A DNA stretch of 49,571 nt from Bacillota bacterium (GCA_017431785.1 JAFRKJ010000055.1:1-49571); one strand, 5' to 3'. Counted from the stretch's first letter, positions 16,497-25,588 are shown. A program made the numbers and translations. The notes: generated by a model from the letters alone, not told the origin.

Positions 16497-17824
16497 TCTT
16501 TGAAGTGATCTCCTCTTTGCTCAAAGTTATCATACATATCCCAGCTGGCACATGCAGGTGAAAGAAGCACCACATCACCAGGCTGAGCCTTTTCCCATGC
16601 AATAGCGACACATTCTTCCATATCTGCCGCCATGGTAATATTCATAAATCCTGCCGCTTCTGCAGCTGCTTTTATTTTAGGGGCAGTCTTCCCAAGAAGA
16701 ATGAGTTCTTTCACTCTGCCTGGGAAGACGTTGATAAATTCTTCGTAAGTGGAACCTTTATCATATCCGCCGGCGATGAGGATGATGTTCTCTTTCATGG
16801 CCTCAATTGCCTTGATTGCCGCGTCGGTATTGGTTCCTTTCGAGTCGTTGACGAAACGCACGCCGTTCTTTTCACAGCAGAGCTCGATTCTGTGAGCAAC
16901 ACCCTTGAACGCCTTCATAGCGTCTCCTATGACGATAGGATCGATTCCGCCAAAGTAGCATATCGCTGCAGCAGCCAGTGCGTTCTCCAGGTTGTGAGTG
17001 CCCGGAATCTGCAGTTCGTCAATGCCGCAGATTTCGATTTCTTCGCCTGCCTCGTTTTTGATCACGATTTTCCCGGCCTTTGTAAAGGCTCCGAAGTCAA
17101 GTTCCTGTTCTCTGCTGAACGGAACGATTTTAGCGCGGCATCCTTCTCTCTCCGCCAGTTCGAAAGATGCTTTATCGTCATAGTTCAGAACACAGTACTG
17201 ATCCTCGGTCTGGTTCTCGAAGATTCTCGCTTTTACTCTTCCGTACTCTTCCATGGTTTTATGTCTGTCCATGTGGTCAGGCGTCAGATTCAGAATCGCA
17301 GACACTTCCGGTCTGAACTGCTGTATCGTCTCCAGCTGGAAGCTACTGATCTCTGTGATCATCCATGTATCTTCGCCAGCGTTCAATGCATCAACGGCAA
17401 TGGCATTTCCAATGTTACCGCCTATGATCGTATCTCTGCCTGCTGCTTTGTATATCTCACCTGTAAGGGTGGTTGTGGTCGTCTTTCCATTGGTCCCTGT
17501 GATGCCGACAAATCTGCCTTTGCAGAGTCTGTAGGCGAGTTCCAGTTCGCCGATGATCTCAGCGCCTGCTGCCTTTGCATCTTCAATAAACCCAACGGTT
17601 GGCGGCACTCCCGGAGAGAGTACCAGCATATCAAACTGAGACATATCTTCCGGTACGCAGCCGAGATATGCCGTAATATTCTTTTCTTTTATCTGCTCCA
17701 GGAATTCCGGTTCAAAGTTCTCAGGGCTTTTGCTGTCCTGAATGCTGACCTGAGCGCCCTGTTCTGTCAGAGCATCTACAGCAGCCTTTCCCGATCTTCC
17801 CATTCCAATTACAAGTGCTTTCAT
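16478..17824 (-). CDS. murD: UDP-MurNAc-L-Ala:D-Glu ligase MurD
   Basis: A 448-residue cytoplasmic Mur ligase. The N-terminal Rossmann domain starts LVIGMGRSGKAAVDALTEQG. The central ATPase domain has ITGTNGKTTTTTLTGE, ISSFQLETI and LTPDHMDRH, and the C-terminal domain has FVNDSKGTNTDAAIKAIEAM and LIAGGYDKGS. It adds D-glutamate to UDP-MurNAc-L-Ala. Located between mraY (9 nt gap) and ftsW (overlap). Confidence 0.97.
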   Translation of the reverse strand: MKALVIGMGRSGKAAVDALTEQGAQVSIQDSKSPENFEPEFLEQIKEKNITAYLGCVPEDMSQFDMLVLSPGVPPTVGFIEDAKAAGAEIIGELELAYRLCKGRFVGITGTNGKTTTTTLTGEIYKAAGRDTIIGGNIGNAIAVDALNAGEDTWMITEISSFQLETIQQFRPEVSAILNLTPDHMDRHKTMEEYGRVKARIFENQTEDQYCVLNYDDKASFELAEREGCRAKIVPFSREQELDFGAFTKAGKIVIKNEAGEEIEICGIDELQIPGTHNLENALAAAAICYFGGIDPIVIGDAMKAFKGVAHRIELCCEKNGVRFVNDSKGTNTDAAIKAIEAMKENIILIAGGYDKGSTYEEFINVFPGRVKELILLGKTAPKIKAAAEAAGFMNITMAADMEECVAIAWEKAQPGDVVLLSPACASWDMYDNFEQRGDHFKECALKL

Positions 17825-17833
17825 ATCAGTCTC

Positions 17834-18838
17834 CTATAACATCAGCGCTGCCGCTGCACAACATACCAGTGTAAATGTCCAGAACATCCCGACTACCTGC
17901 CGTTCTTTCATTCCGCACATCTCGAAGTGATGGTGGATCGGCGCCATTTTGAAAATTCTCTTACCGTGTGAAAGTTTGAAGTAGGTCACCTGCAGTACTA
18001 CGGAGAGCGCCTCGATGACATATACAAGTCCGGCTACCAGAAGCAGAAGCTCCAGTTTCATGACGATGGCGGCGGCCACGACGCCTCCGCCGAGGGCCAG
18101 AGAACCTGTATCCCCCATGAACACTCTGGCTGGATTTCGGTTGAACACCAGGAATCCCAGGCATCCGCCAGCCAGCGCTGCGAAGAAATATGTCTCCGAT
18201 GCATTACCGATGAATGCTCCGTACTTGATAAAGGCACCGCCCATAAATCCTGCATATGTGAAGAACAGTGCAACCAGCGTTGTGACTCCGGATGCCAGCC
18301 CGTCAAGTCCATCCGTCAGATTGACTGCATTCGTCATTGCCAGTACAGCAAAGGCAACAAACACATAGTACATATATCCGAACTCAACAAAAATATTGAA
18401 AACCGGAATGTAAACTGAGGTTCCAAATGCAGAGTAATGTGCGAAGAATATCGCGAACGCAATTGCAATGATCATCTGCAATGCAAACTTCTGCTTCGCC
18501 GTCAGCCCTTCGTTCTGCTTCTTTATGACCTTCCTGTAGTCATCTACGAACCCGATCATTCCATATCCAACAAATACAAGCAGAATCAGCAGCTCGTCAC
18601 CAATGGTACCTCCAAATGCCAGTGTACCTATCAGAGCCATGGCACAAGTGGCAAAAATGATGCTGATGCCGCCCATGCTCGGTGTTCCCGCTTTGGAATA
18701 ATGGGATTTCAGTCCCTCTTCTCTGATATTCTGCCCTGCTTTACGTCTCAGGAACGGAATTTCGATTTCAGTCAGCACGACTGAAATAGCAAAGGCTGAA
18801 ACCATGATTATTAAAATGTGCATTGCATGTATATTCAT
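17834..18838 (-). CDS. mraY: Phospho-MurNAc-pentapeptide translocase MraY
   Basis: A 334-residue integral membrane enzyme with about ten helices. It transfers phospho-MurNAc-pentapeptide to undecaprenyl phosphate, giving lipid I. Motifs: KAGTPSMGG, VDDYRKVIKKQNEGLTAKQK with the catalytic Asp pair, NAVNLTDGLDGLA, FMGDTGSLALGG and the HHH loop of APIHHHFE. ATGA overlap with murF. Confidence 0.98.
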   Translation of the reverse strand: MNIHAMHILIIMVSAFAISVVLTEIEIPFLRRKAGQNIREEGLKSHYSKAGTPSMGGISIIFATCAMALIGTLAFGGTIGDELLILLVFVGYGMIGFVDDYRKVIKKQNEGLTAKQKFALQMIIAIAFAIFFAHYSAFGTSVYIPVFNIFVEFGYMYYVFVAFAVLAMTNAVNLTDGLDGLASGVTTLVALFFTYAGFMGGAFIKYGAFIGNASETYFFAALAGGCLGFLVFNRNPARVFMGDTGSLALGGGVVAAAIVMKLELLLLVAGLVYVIEALSVVLQVTYFKLSHGKRIFKMAPIHHHFEMCGMKERQVVGMFWTFTLVCCAAAALML

Positions 18839-20211
18839 ATTGTTCTCAGCCTTTCTACGATCTCTTCCAGATGCATTCCTCTCGACGCTTTTACAAGTAT
18901 CAGGTCTCCGGGCTCGATATAATCTTCTATGACTTCCAGGAATGATTCCTTATCCGGGAAGTGTGTGCCACTGCCGCCTTTGGCGATGTTCTCTGCCAGA
19001 TTTCCTATGGTGATCAACCGGTCGATTTCTGCCTTAGCAGCATGCTCCCCGACTTTTCTGTGAAGCGCGATTTCATCACTTCCAAGCTCAAACATATCAC
19101 CCAGCACTGCTACACGCCGCCGGGCGCTGCTCGCTTTCAGGACGTCCAGAGCACTCATCATGGAATCCGGATTTGCGTTGTATGTATCATCGATGATTCT
19201 TACGGATGCTCCTTCGATCTTTCGAAGTCTGCTTCCTGTCAGTTCGACATTCTTAAGGCCCTTGATTCCTTCCGGAATGCTGACTCCCATTTTACATCCG
19301 ACCGCCAGCGCCAGTCCTGCATTGACCGCGTTATGTGCGCCTGCTGCCGGAAGTTCAACTTTCGTTCTGTTTGCATTTCCTTCTTCAGCATATTCCAAGA
19401 GGAAGCTGATTCCTTCTATGCCGTGATCCTCAACTTCTGAGATTCTGAGATCTGCTCCCTTGCCTGGCCCAACTTCAATCTGATCGTAGTCACCTGCAGT
19501 CCTCTCCTTCGTCAGAAACTCCTCATCACCTGCAAAAACAAGAGCGCCTCCTTCCGATGCAGGACGGATATTCTTTGTGATTTCCATCTTCGCCTTGAAT
19601 ATTCCTTCCCTGCTTCCAAGTTTTTCCATGTGGGCAACACCGATGTTGGTGATGACTCCGATTTCCGGTTTTACGATACCGCTGAGATATTCTATTTCGC
19701 CGAATGCATCCATTCCCATCTCGAGAACTGCTGCTTCTGTATCTTCCGCGAAGTGGAATACAGAAATCGGCAGTCCGATGTTATTGTTATAGTTTTTCAG
19801 ATTTCTACCGCAGCTGAACTTTTGGCTCAGTACGTAGTAGATCATGTCTCTGGTGGATGTCTTGCCGACGCTTCCTGTTACAGCCACACATCTGATTTTC
19901 TGGCTGCCCAGATACCATGAGGCGATTTTCCCCATTGCTTCAATAGTATCGTCCACAAGTATTACGCTTACATCGGCGCCCGCCGGACACTGATCCAGAT
20001 CGGATACCAATACTGCTGCACAACCTGCTTCAATGACTTGTGGAATGAATCTGTGGCCATCGTGGTTCTCTCCTTTGACTGCCACGAACATCTCACCCGG
20101 TCTGATCTCCCTTGAATCGTGTTTTATACCTGTTATGAACTTTTTACTGCCTTCTGCCGCAAGTGTTCCGCCTGCTGCCTTGACAATCTGTTCAATTGAT
20201 GTCTTCTTCAT
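18835..20211 (-). CDS. murF: UDP-MurNAc-tripeptide:D-Ala-D-Ala ligase MurF
   Basis: A 458-residue Mur ligase that adds D-Ala-D-Ala to the peptidoglycan precursor. The N-terminal MurF domain contains FITGIKHDSREIRPGEMFVAVKG. The ATPase loop is TGSVGKTSTRD, and the C-terminal part has DDTYNANPDSMMSALDVL and LGDMFELG. The start is 5 nt after the PBP stop with an AAGG site. Confidence 0.97.
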   Translation of the reverse strand: MKKTSIEQIVKAAGGTLAAEGSKKFITGIKHDSREIRPGEMFVAVKGENHDGHRFIPQVIEAGCAAVLVSDLDQCPAGADVSVILVDDTIEAMGKIASWYLGSQKIRCVAVTGSVGKTSTRDMIYYVLSQKFSCGRNLKNYNNNIGLPISVFHFAEDTEAAVLEMGMDAFGEIEYLSGIVKPEIGVITNIGVAHMEKLGSREGIFKAKMEITKNIRPASEGGALVFAGDEEFLTKERTAGDYDQIEVGPGKGADLRISEVEDHGIEGISFLLEYAEEGNANRTKVELPAAGAHNAVNAGLALAVGCKMGVSIPEGIKGLKNVELTGSRLRKIEGASVRIIDDTYNANPDSMMSALDVLKASSARRRVAVLGDMFELGSDEIALHRKVGEHAAKAEIDRLITIGNLAENIAKGGSGTHFPDKESFLEVIEDYIEPGDLILVKASRGMHLEEIVERLRTI

Positions 20212-20215
20212 AGCC

Positions 20216-22207
20216 TTAGTTTCCTTCCCTGTACAGGAAGACCTTTGTTCCCTTCTTTACTGTACTTCCCGCTGAAGGGTATTGTTTTATTACAACAAAG
20301 TCATCATTACCGTCTTTGCTGTTCATATCGTATCCCAGATCATTTCCAGCCAGAATTCCTATGGCGTCTTCGGCGGACTGTCCAACTACATTAGGAATCT
20401 CCACCTTCTCGCTTTCCTTCTGCTCTTCGGTTGCGTCGGGCTCGATCGTCAGATATTTCAAAGACTTTCCGAGTATCTCGCTTACAGCAGGACCGGCTGT
20501 TACACTTCCGAAGTGAACGCCCTTCGGGCTGTCTGCGATTACAAGTACGGTGATCTTTGGATCGGACATTGGCGCCATGCCTAAGCACGAAGAATACGTA
20601 TAATCACTGTATCCACCGTTCACTGCCTTGTTGGCTGTACCAGTCTTTCCGCCGACTCTATAGCCTTTGACTGCTGCGGTTCCGCCGCCGCCTTCTGCAA
20701 CGACATATTCCATTATGCTGCAGATGTCATCTGCTGTTTCCTTTGAAACAGTCTTCCTGATGACTTCAGGTTTGATTTCTGTAATTTCACCGGTCTTTTT
20801 GTCTTTGATCCCCTTGACGAGATGCGGCTTCATGAGCTTGCCTTCATTTCCGAGAGATGAAATCGCTGTGACAAGCTGTATCGGTGTTACTGCGACACCC
20901 TGTCCAAACCCCATTGTTGCTAACCCAACCGGACCGGCAGATTCTTCATCCTGCAGTATGGCTGTTCCCTCCGCCGGGAAGTCAATACCTGTTGTTCCCG
21001 TAATGCCAAATGTATCCAGATGATCGTAATACTTCGAGATGCCCGTATCAAGAGCAAGACCCATCATAACCGGATTGCAGGAGTTTCCGACTGCCTGTGT
21101 CAGGTTCTCAGCTCCATGTCCTCCTTCATTCCAACAGTGTATCGTCTGTCCTGAAACAACGCGATAGCCGTTGCAGTAGTAGTTGCTTTTCAGATTCGCA
21201 ACGCCTTCCTCCAGCGCAATAGATGTCGTGAGCAGCTTGAATACGGAACCCGGTTCATATACATCGCAAATGATAGGATTTCTCCACATCTTGCTCAGGT
21301 AATTAGACTGCTCCTGCTGTGACATGTTATTGAACTTCGCCTTCTCACTATCGGAAGCAGGCTGATAAGGGTTATTCGGATCAAAGGTAGGTGTCTGAGC
21401 CATTGCCAGAATGTTTCCGGTCTCGACTTCCATAACGACCGCAAATACTCTGTCAGCTTTGGTCTTCTGCTGGACCCTCTGGATTGCTGACTCAGTATAA
21501 CTCTGCACTACCAGATCTATTGTCGTGTAAATGTCGCAGCCGTTTTCTGCTTCGAAGTATCTTTCATTTTCCGGTGAATATGAGAGTTCTTCTCCATTTG
21601 TGTCTGTGTAATTGACGATTCTGCCTGCGATTCCGCTCAAGTAGTTGTTGTATTCAAGCTCCAGCCCGGACTGTCCGGTGTTCTCGTCATTTACCATGCC
21701 CATGACGTTTGCAGCCAGTGTGCCATTTGGATATTCTCTCTTGGTCGATGGAGTGATGCTTACGCCTGTAAGTGCCTCCGCTCTGACTTTATCCGCATCT
21801 TCTCTGATGAGACCTTTTGCCAGCATGATTTGTCCGCTGTCTTTGTTGATTTTGTTCTTGACAGTTTCCTCGTCCATATTCAGTGCTTTGGCAAGCTTCT
21901 TGGCTGTTATATTGATTAATTTCTTGCGTTCTGCTTTTGTATCGTACTTTCCGATTTCTGCAGGATAAACGTAAATATCATAACACTTGACGCTCTGTGC
22001 CAGTTTTTCCCCATTGCAGTCGTAGATTGTTCCTCTCTCCGCCTCAACGGTAATATCCGTTGTCTGCTGGGACATGGCTCTGTCTTTGTATTCCTCACCC
22101 TTGACGAGCTGGACGTAACCCATTCTCAGTGCTGCTACAAGGAGCAAAAAGAACACCAGAATAAGTACAATAATCAAGTTTTTCTTGCTTCTGATTGTGG
22201 ATGGCAT
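20216..22207 (-). CDS. Class B penicillin-binding protein, SpoVD/FtsI type
   Basis: A 663-residue transpeptidase that cross-links septal peptidoglycan. One N-terminal membrane helix (about 9-28), a dimerisation/pedestal domain (about 50-215), then the penicillin-binding domain with S321-V-F-K324, S376-C-N378 and K521-T-G. A single PASTA domain covers about 602-663, which points to SpoVD or a PASTA-bearing FtsI. Its dcw position next to ftsL makes the vegetative division enzyme likely; a sporulation-specific role cannot be ruled out. It lies 84 nt downstream of ftsL, with an intrinsic terminator in between. Confidence 0.93.
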   Translation of the reverse strand: MPSTIRSKKNLIIVLILVFFLLLVAALRMGYVQLVKGEEYKDRAMSQQTTDITVEAERGTIYDCNGEKLAQSVKCYDIYVYPAEIGKYDTKAERKKLINITAKKLAKALNMDEETVKNKINKDSGQIMLAKGLIREDADKVRAEALTGVSITPSTKREYPNGTLAANVMGMVNDENTGQSGLELEYNNYLSGIAGRIVNYTDTNGEELSYSPENERYFEAENGCDIYTTIDLVVQSYTESAIQRVQQKTKADRVFAVVMEVETGNILAMAQTPTFDPNNPYQPASDSEKAKFNNMSQQEQSNYLSKMWRNPIICDVYEPGSVFKLLTTSIALEEGVANLKSNYYCNGYRVVSGQTIHCWNEGGHGAENLTQAVGNSCNPVMMGLALDTGISKYYDHLDTFGITGTTGIDFPAEGTAILQDEESAGPVGLATMGFGQGVAVTPIQLVTAISSLGNEGKLMKPHLVKGIKDKKTGEITEIKPEVIRKTVSKETADDICSIMEYVVAEGGGGTAAVKGYRVGGKTGTANKAVNGGYSDYTYSSCLGMAPMSDPKITVLVIADSPKGVHFGSVTAGPAVSEILGKSLKYLTIEPDATEEQKESEKVEIPNVVGQSAEDAIGILAGNDLGYDMNSKDGNDDFVVIKQYPSAGSTVKKGTKVFLYREGN

Positions 22208-22228
22208 ATGTGTGTTTCTTTCTCCAGT

Positions 22229-22275
22229 TAAAAAAGTATCCCGGACGCTTAACCCTTAACATGCGCCCGGGTACT
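22229..22275 (-). terminator. Intrinsic terminator inside the dcw cluster
   Basis: Minus strand stem AGTA-CCCGG-G-CGC with its complement (arms 22235-22248 and 22263-22275; one bulge and one wobble), 14-nt loop, followed by TTTTTTAA. It lies between ftsL and the PBP gene. All genes are co-oriented, so it probably acts as a partial terminator lowering expression of the distal genes. Confidence 0.75.
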
Positions 22276-22291
22276 CTTTATGATGATAGGG

Positions 22292-22762
22292 TCAGTTGTA
22301 TGCTTTTGCCTTTAACATATCTGCGAATCCTTCTTCAGGTGCTTCCGTGGAAGAAAGATAGACGCAGTGCTTTGTGTCCGGATTCTTCATGCCTAGCTTC
22401 TCCTTCGCTTGACTCTCAATGTATATGACAGTACTTGAGCTCAGCATCTTCACGTCCAGATCTTCTATTTCACCGCTGATAACATCGTTCTCAGCTTTTA
22501 TTGTGTTGATGTCGTATGTGATTTTGGCCGCATAGGAAACCATGACTACGACCATCATCAGAACCAGGGCGACTGCCACAACGATTCCAAGCATAACCTT
22601 GTGATCGCTGTTTACCTTGAGGGTTATTCCCTGTGCACGGGCAGCAGCGCGTTCCTGCTTCCTCCGCTCCCTTTGGGAAACCAGTTCCTCCTCTGGCTTC
22701 ATATCAAGGCCGTATTTCTGATATTGTTTTTGATATGCGTACCACTCTTCTGCTGCTATCAT
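22292..22762 (-). CDS. ftsL: Divisome protein FtsL
   Basis: A 156-residue small bitopic protein. A basic cytoplasmic tail (1-65) is followed by one membrane helix (about 68-92, VMLGIVVAVALVLMMVVVMV), a short coiled coil (DINTIKAENDVISGEIEDLD) and an extracellular segment with EKLGMKNPD, typical of FtsL/DivIC proteins. It recruits and activates FtsW-FtsI. Identification rests mostly on topology and the position between rsmH and the PBP gene. Confidence 0.88.
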   Translation of the reverse strand: MIAAEEWYAYQKQYQKYGLDMKPEEELVSQRERRKQERAAARAQGITLKVNSDHKVMLGIVVAVALVLMMVVVMVSYAAKITYDINTIKAENDVISGEIEDLDVKMLSSSTVIYIESQAKEKLGMKNPDTKHCVYLSSTEAPEEGFADMLKAKAYN

Positions 22763-22776
22763 TGACGCTTCCTCGA

Positions 22777-23736
22777 TTATTTCTTACCGATAACTCTTAG
22801 CTTCGCGCTTCTCGCTCTCGGATTCCGTTCCAGTTCTTCTTCTCCTGCTGTGATCGGTTTACCTGTCACCTTAACTGCGTCTGTTACCTTCCCGCATACG
22901 CAGACCGGAAACTCCGGCGGACATGTGCACGGATTCAGCCTTCTCTGGAAAGCCTGTTTCACGATTCTGTCCTCCAGTGAGTGGAAGGTTATGATGCAAA
23001 GCCTTCCTCCCGGGTTTAGTACGTCGCAGAACTCGTCTACCGCTTTCTCAATCTGTTCCAGCTCTCCATTTACCTCTATCCGTATGGCCTGAAATGTTCT
23101 CTTGGCCGGATGCGGGCCCTCTCTTCTTGCGGAAGCCGGTATCGCCGCTTTGATGATGTCAACCAGCTGGCCCGTCGTTTCTATCTTCTGTTCTTTTCTT
23201 GCTTTTACGATGAACTCAGCAATTCTGCTTGCCCATCTTTCTTCACCGTAGTTTCTGATGATGTCGGTCAATTCCTTCTTGGAATAACCGTTTACCACTG
23301 CTTCTGCGGTCAGGTAATCGTCTCTGTTCATTCTCATGTCCAGAGGCGCATCCTGCATGTATGAGAAACCCCTTTCACTATTGTCCAGCTGAAAGGATGA
23401 TACTCCGATATCCAGCAATGCTCCGTCGATTCCGTTCTCTCCGATGACGTTTCTTACATCCTCTCTGGCAAGCACATCCTTGATCTCTGCGTATGTGCTG
23501 CGAATCAGGAGCTTTCTGCACTTCAGAGATTCAAGTTTTTTCCCGGCTGCATCAAGGGCGTCCTGATCTCGGTCGATCCCTATGAGAAGTCCTTTTTCAG
23601 AAAGTCTCTGTCCGATTCCGAATGCGTGTCCGCCTCCTCCCAGGGTACCGTCCACATAGATTCCATCAGGCTTGATATTCAGGTTTTCCATGCACTCGTC
23701 ATATAGGACCGGCACATGACTGTATTCTGTACTCAT
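22777..23736 (-). CDS. rsmH: 16S rRNA m4C1402 methyltransferase RsmH
   Basis: A 319-residue SAM-dependent methyltransferase (formerly MraW) that methylates N4 of C1402 in 16S rRNA. Motif I is DGTLGGGGHAFGIG, with SSFQLDNSERGFSY, TFQAIRIEVN and FHSLEDRIVKQAF. Length and motifs are standard. It lies 21 nt after mraZ and 14 nt before ftsL. Confidence 0.98.
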   Translation of the reverse strand: MSTEYSHVPVLYDECMENLNIKPDGIYVDGTLGGGGHAFGIGQRLSEKGLLIGIDRDQDALDAAGKKLESLKCRKLLIRSTYAEIKDVLAREDVRNVIGENGIDGALLDIGVSSFQLDNSERGFSYMQDAPLDMRMNRDDYLTAEAVVNGYSKKELTDIIRNYGEERWASRIAEFIVKARKEQKIETTGQLVDIIKAAIPASARREGPHPAKRTFQAIRIEVNGELEQIEKAVDEFCDVLNPGGRLCIITFHSLEDRIVKQAFQRRLNPCTCPPEFPVCVCGKVTDAVKVTGKPITAGEEELERNPRARSAKLRVIGKK

Positions 23737-23757
23737 GGCTTAGAAGACTCTCACTTC

Positions 23758-24213
23758 TTAGAAGTTGAACTTCTCCAGTTTCTCAGCAATTTCACTGGCG
23801 TTGATATCCGCCGCAGTCAAATCTTCTCCAGCCTGCGCAAAGGCATCCTTCTCCCAGTTCTCCTTGCTCCAGACTTCAATGTTGTCGATATTTCCGATTG
23901 TCACCAGTTCTTTGGTGATTCCCGCATAGTCTTTGAGTTCCTGTGGGATGGTGACTCTTCCCTGTTTATCGACATCGCACGTGGCCGCTGACTGGTTGAA
24001 GTATCTTCTGATCATTCTCGCTTCAGGATTGCTCCTAGGAAGAGCTTTCAGTTCCTCCAGAAACTTCTCCCACTCAGCCAGAGTGCTTATGGTCAGGCAT
24101 TTATCCAAAGACTGGGCGACAACACAACGCCCTCCCAGTTCCTCTCTGAACTTGGCAGGAATGATCAGTCTCGACTTGGAGTCTATTGAGTTTTGATACT
24201 TTCCTACGAACAT
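23758..24213 (-). CDS. mraZ: Transcriptional regulator MraZ
   Basis: A 151-residue protein with two SpoVT-AbrB-like DNA-binding repeats (GKYQNSIDSKSRLIIPAKFREELG and DKQGRVTIPQELKDYAG). MraZ forms a ring and controls the dcw operon from repeats upstream of its own gene, which are present here at 24305-24321. First gene of the cluster; GAGGTAAGG ribosome site. Confidence 0.97.
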   Translation of the reverse strand: MFVGKYQNSIDSKSRLIIPAKFREELGGRCVVAQSLDKCLTISTLAEWEKFLEELKALPRSNPEARMIRRYFNQSAATCDVDKQGRVTIPQELKDYAGITKELVTIGNIDNIEVWSKENWEKDAFAQAGEDLTAADINASEIAEKLEKFNF

Positions 24214-24275
24214 TGCCTTACCTCATGGAGAATTCGATTTGCGGTCGAAAAAACAACCTTTCTCTAGTCCTCTCC

Positions 24276-24321
24276 ATTTTAATCCACTACACTACACATG
24301 TCAACCACTTTACTCCACTTT
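24276..24321 (-). promoter_or_regulatory. dcw promoter with MraZ-box repeats
   Basis: On the minus strand TTGACA (24299-24304) and TAAAAT (24276-24281) are 17 nt apart. Two exact AAAGTGG boxes with a 3-nt spacer (24305-24311 and 24315-24321) touch the -35 box, repeated with a 10-bp period. This matches the AAAGTGG-type MraZ sites described in Mollicutes. MraZ bound there would compete with or contact RNA polymerase. Confidence 0.85.
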
Positions 24322-24382
24322 TCTACATATAAAGAGGGTTTTCCTCCACCATCCTCTTCTTCCCTTCGATTTCACCCCTCTC

Positions 24383-24411
24383 TTGTCTTTTCAGATGGGC
24401 ATCGGTATAAT
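24383..24411 (+). promoter_or_regulatory. lgt promoter
   Basis: TTGTCT (24383-24388) and TATAAT (24406-24411) with a 17-nt spacer, about 60 nt before the lgt start, divergent from the dcw promoter. Confidence 0.75.
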
Positions 24412-24471
24412 GTGACCATGGCGTTGACCTGGGTGGTTGGCTCCAGCAGAGACTATGAAGGAGGAGCAGAA

Positions 24472-25221
24472 ATGCCTACACCGGAACCTGTAGCATTCAC
24501 AATATTCGGCCTGAACATTATGTGGTACGGCATACTTGTCACATGCGGCATTGTCATTGCTGCGCTGATTGTCTATTGGCGTGCGCCGCGTCACGAAATC
24601 GACCGGAATCAGCTCCTCAATTTCATCATCATCTGCGTTCCAGTCGGCATTATCGGAGCAAGAGCTTACTACGTGTTGTTCAACTGGAGCTACTATGCAG
24701 GAGATGTTGCGAAGATACTGAATATGCGAGCCGGTGGACTTGCCGTACACGGCGGACTGATTGCCGGTTTTGCTGCAGGAGCGATTCTGTGCCTGATCTG
24801 GAAGATCAGACCGTTTAACCTTATGGACCTGTGTGTCCCCGCCATTGCTCTGGCACAAGCAATCGGCCGCTGGGGTAATTACTTCAACGGGGAAGCCCAC
24901 GGCGGCCCGACAGATCTCCCGTGGGCGGTGATCATCGATGGACAGACCTATCACCCCACTTTCCTCTACGAATCCATCTGGTGCTTCATTCTTTTCCTGA
25001 TACTGATCTACGTAGACAACCACCGGAAGTTTGAGGGACAGGTGCTGCTCCTCTACGGAATTCTCTATTCTCTGGAGCGGTTCTTCGTGGAAGCGCTCAG
25101 GACAGACAGTCTGATGATCGGCCCGTTCAAGCAGGCACAGGTCATCAGCCTCGCAATCATCGTTATCTGCGTCATTGCCTACCTGCTGCTGAAACGCAGC
25201 GGCAAATCTTCCCGCCGCTGA
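24472..25221 (+). CDS. lgt: Prolipoprotein diacylglyceryl transferase
   Basis: A 249-residue integral membrane enzyme that transfers diacylglycerol from phosphatidylglycerol to the lipobox cysteine of prolipoproteins. Seven membrane segments are visible, with the conserved AVHGGLIAG region and the Lgt signature GRWGNYFNGEAHG. An upstream in-frame ATG at 24298 would add 58 non-homologous residues and would start above the lgt promoter. The ATG at 24472 has an AAGGAGGAG site at 6 nt and gives the family's usual N-terminus. The window encodes at least two lipoprotein substrates. Confidence 0.96.
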   Translation: MPTPEPVAFTIFGLNIMWYGILVTCGIVIAALIVYWRAPRHEIDRNQLLNFIIICVPVGIIGARAYYVLFNWSYYAGDVAKILNMRAGGLAVHGGLIAGFAAGAILCLIWKIRPFNLMDLCVPAIALAQAIGRWGNYFNGEAHGGPTDLPWAVIIDGQTYHPTFLYESIWCFILFLILIYVDNHRKFEGQVLLLYGILYSLERFFVEALRTDSLMIGPFKQAQVISLAIIVICVIAYLLLKRSGKSSRR

Positions 25222-25260
25222 AAAAGCACATAAAAAACACCTCTGATGCGTTAAAAATTG

Positions 25261-25288
25261 TTGATGTATGCGTTGGAAGTGCTAAAAT
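25261..25288 (+). promoter_or_regulatory. Promoter of the 76-residue protein gene
   Basis: TTGATG (25261-25266) and TAAAAT (25283-25288) with a 16-nt spacer, 58 nt before the ATG. Confidence 0.65.
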
Positions 25289-25345
25289 ACAGTTGTGATA
25301 AAGAAAGACTAAAATTCATTACAATAAAGAAAGGTGGTATAAACA

Positions 25346-25576
25346 ATGTCAATCAAAGATATGATCCATGAGATCGAGGATGCATCAGAAGAACTGCTGG
25401 TTCCGAAAAAGGATGACCACGTTGCTCACGAACTGCTGAAAGACCTTCTTGACAGAGCTATGACAGAAGAAGAAGTTCAGGCAATCGAAGACAAGTACAT
25501 CAAGCACTTCGATGAAGATAAAATTCTCAAGATCATCCACGACTCAAAAGTTGAAAAAGGCTTTATCAAAGAGTAA
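25346..25576 (+). CDS. Small acidic helical protein of unknown function
   Basis: A 76-residue protein I do not recognise. It is acidic and predicted almost fully helical, with no membrane segment, signal or Cys. It is a complete transcription unit: its own promoter, an AAGGTGG ribosome site 9 nt before the ATG, and a strong terminator 13 nt after the stop. Codon use resembles the neighbouring core genes, and the pattern MTEEEVQAIEDKYIKHFD looks like a conserved folded protein. Located between lgt and ychF. Confidence 0.8.
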   Translation: MSIKDMIHEIEDASEELLVPKKDDHVAHELLKDLLDRAMTEEEVQAIEDKYIKHFDEDKILKIIHDSKVEKGFIKE

Positions 25577-25588
25577 TGAACAGAAATG

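Noticed and set aside
24298-24471. N-terminal 58-residue extension of lgt.
   Set aside because: It starts upstream of the TATAAT-type promoter, has no homology-like content and no ribosome site; the ATG at 24472 has an ideal one.
24391-25023. Long minus-strand reading frame antisense to lgt.
   Set aside because: It has no homology-like features and lies over a clear membrane-enzyme gene; a shadow of GC-rich third positions.
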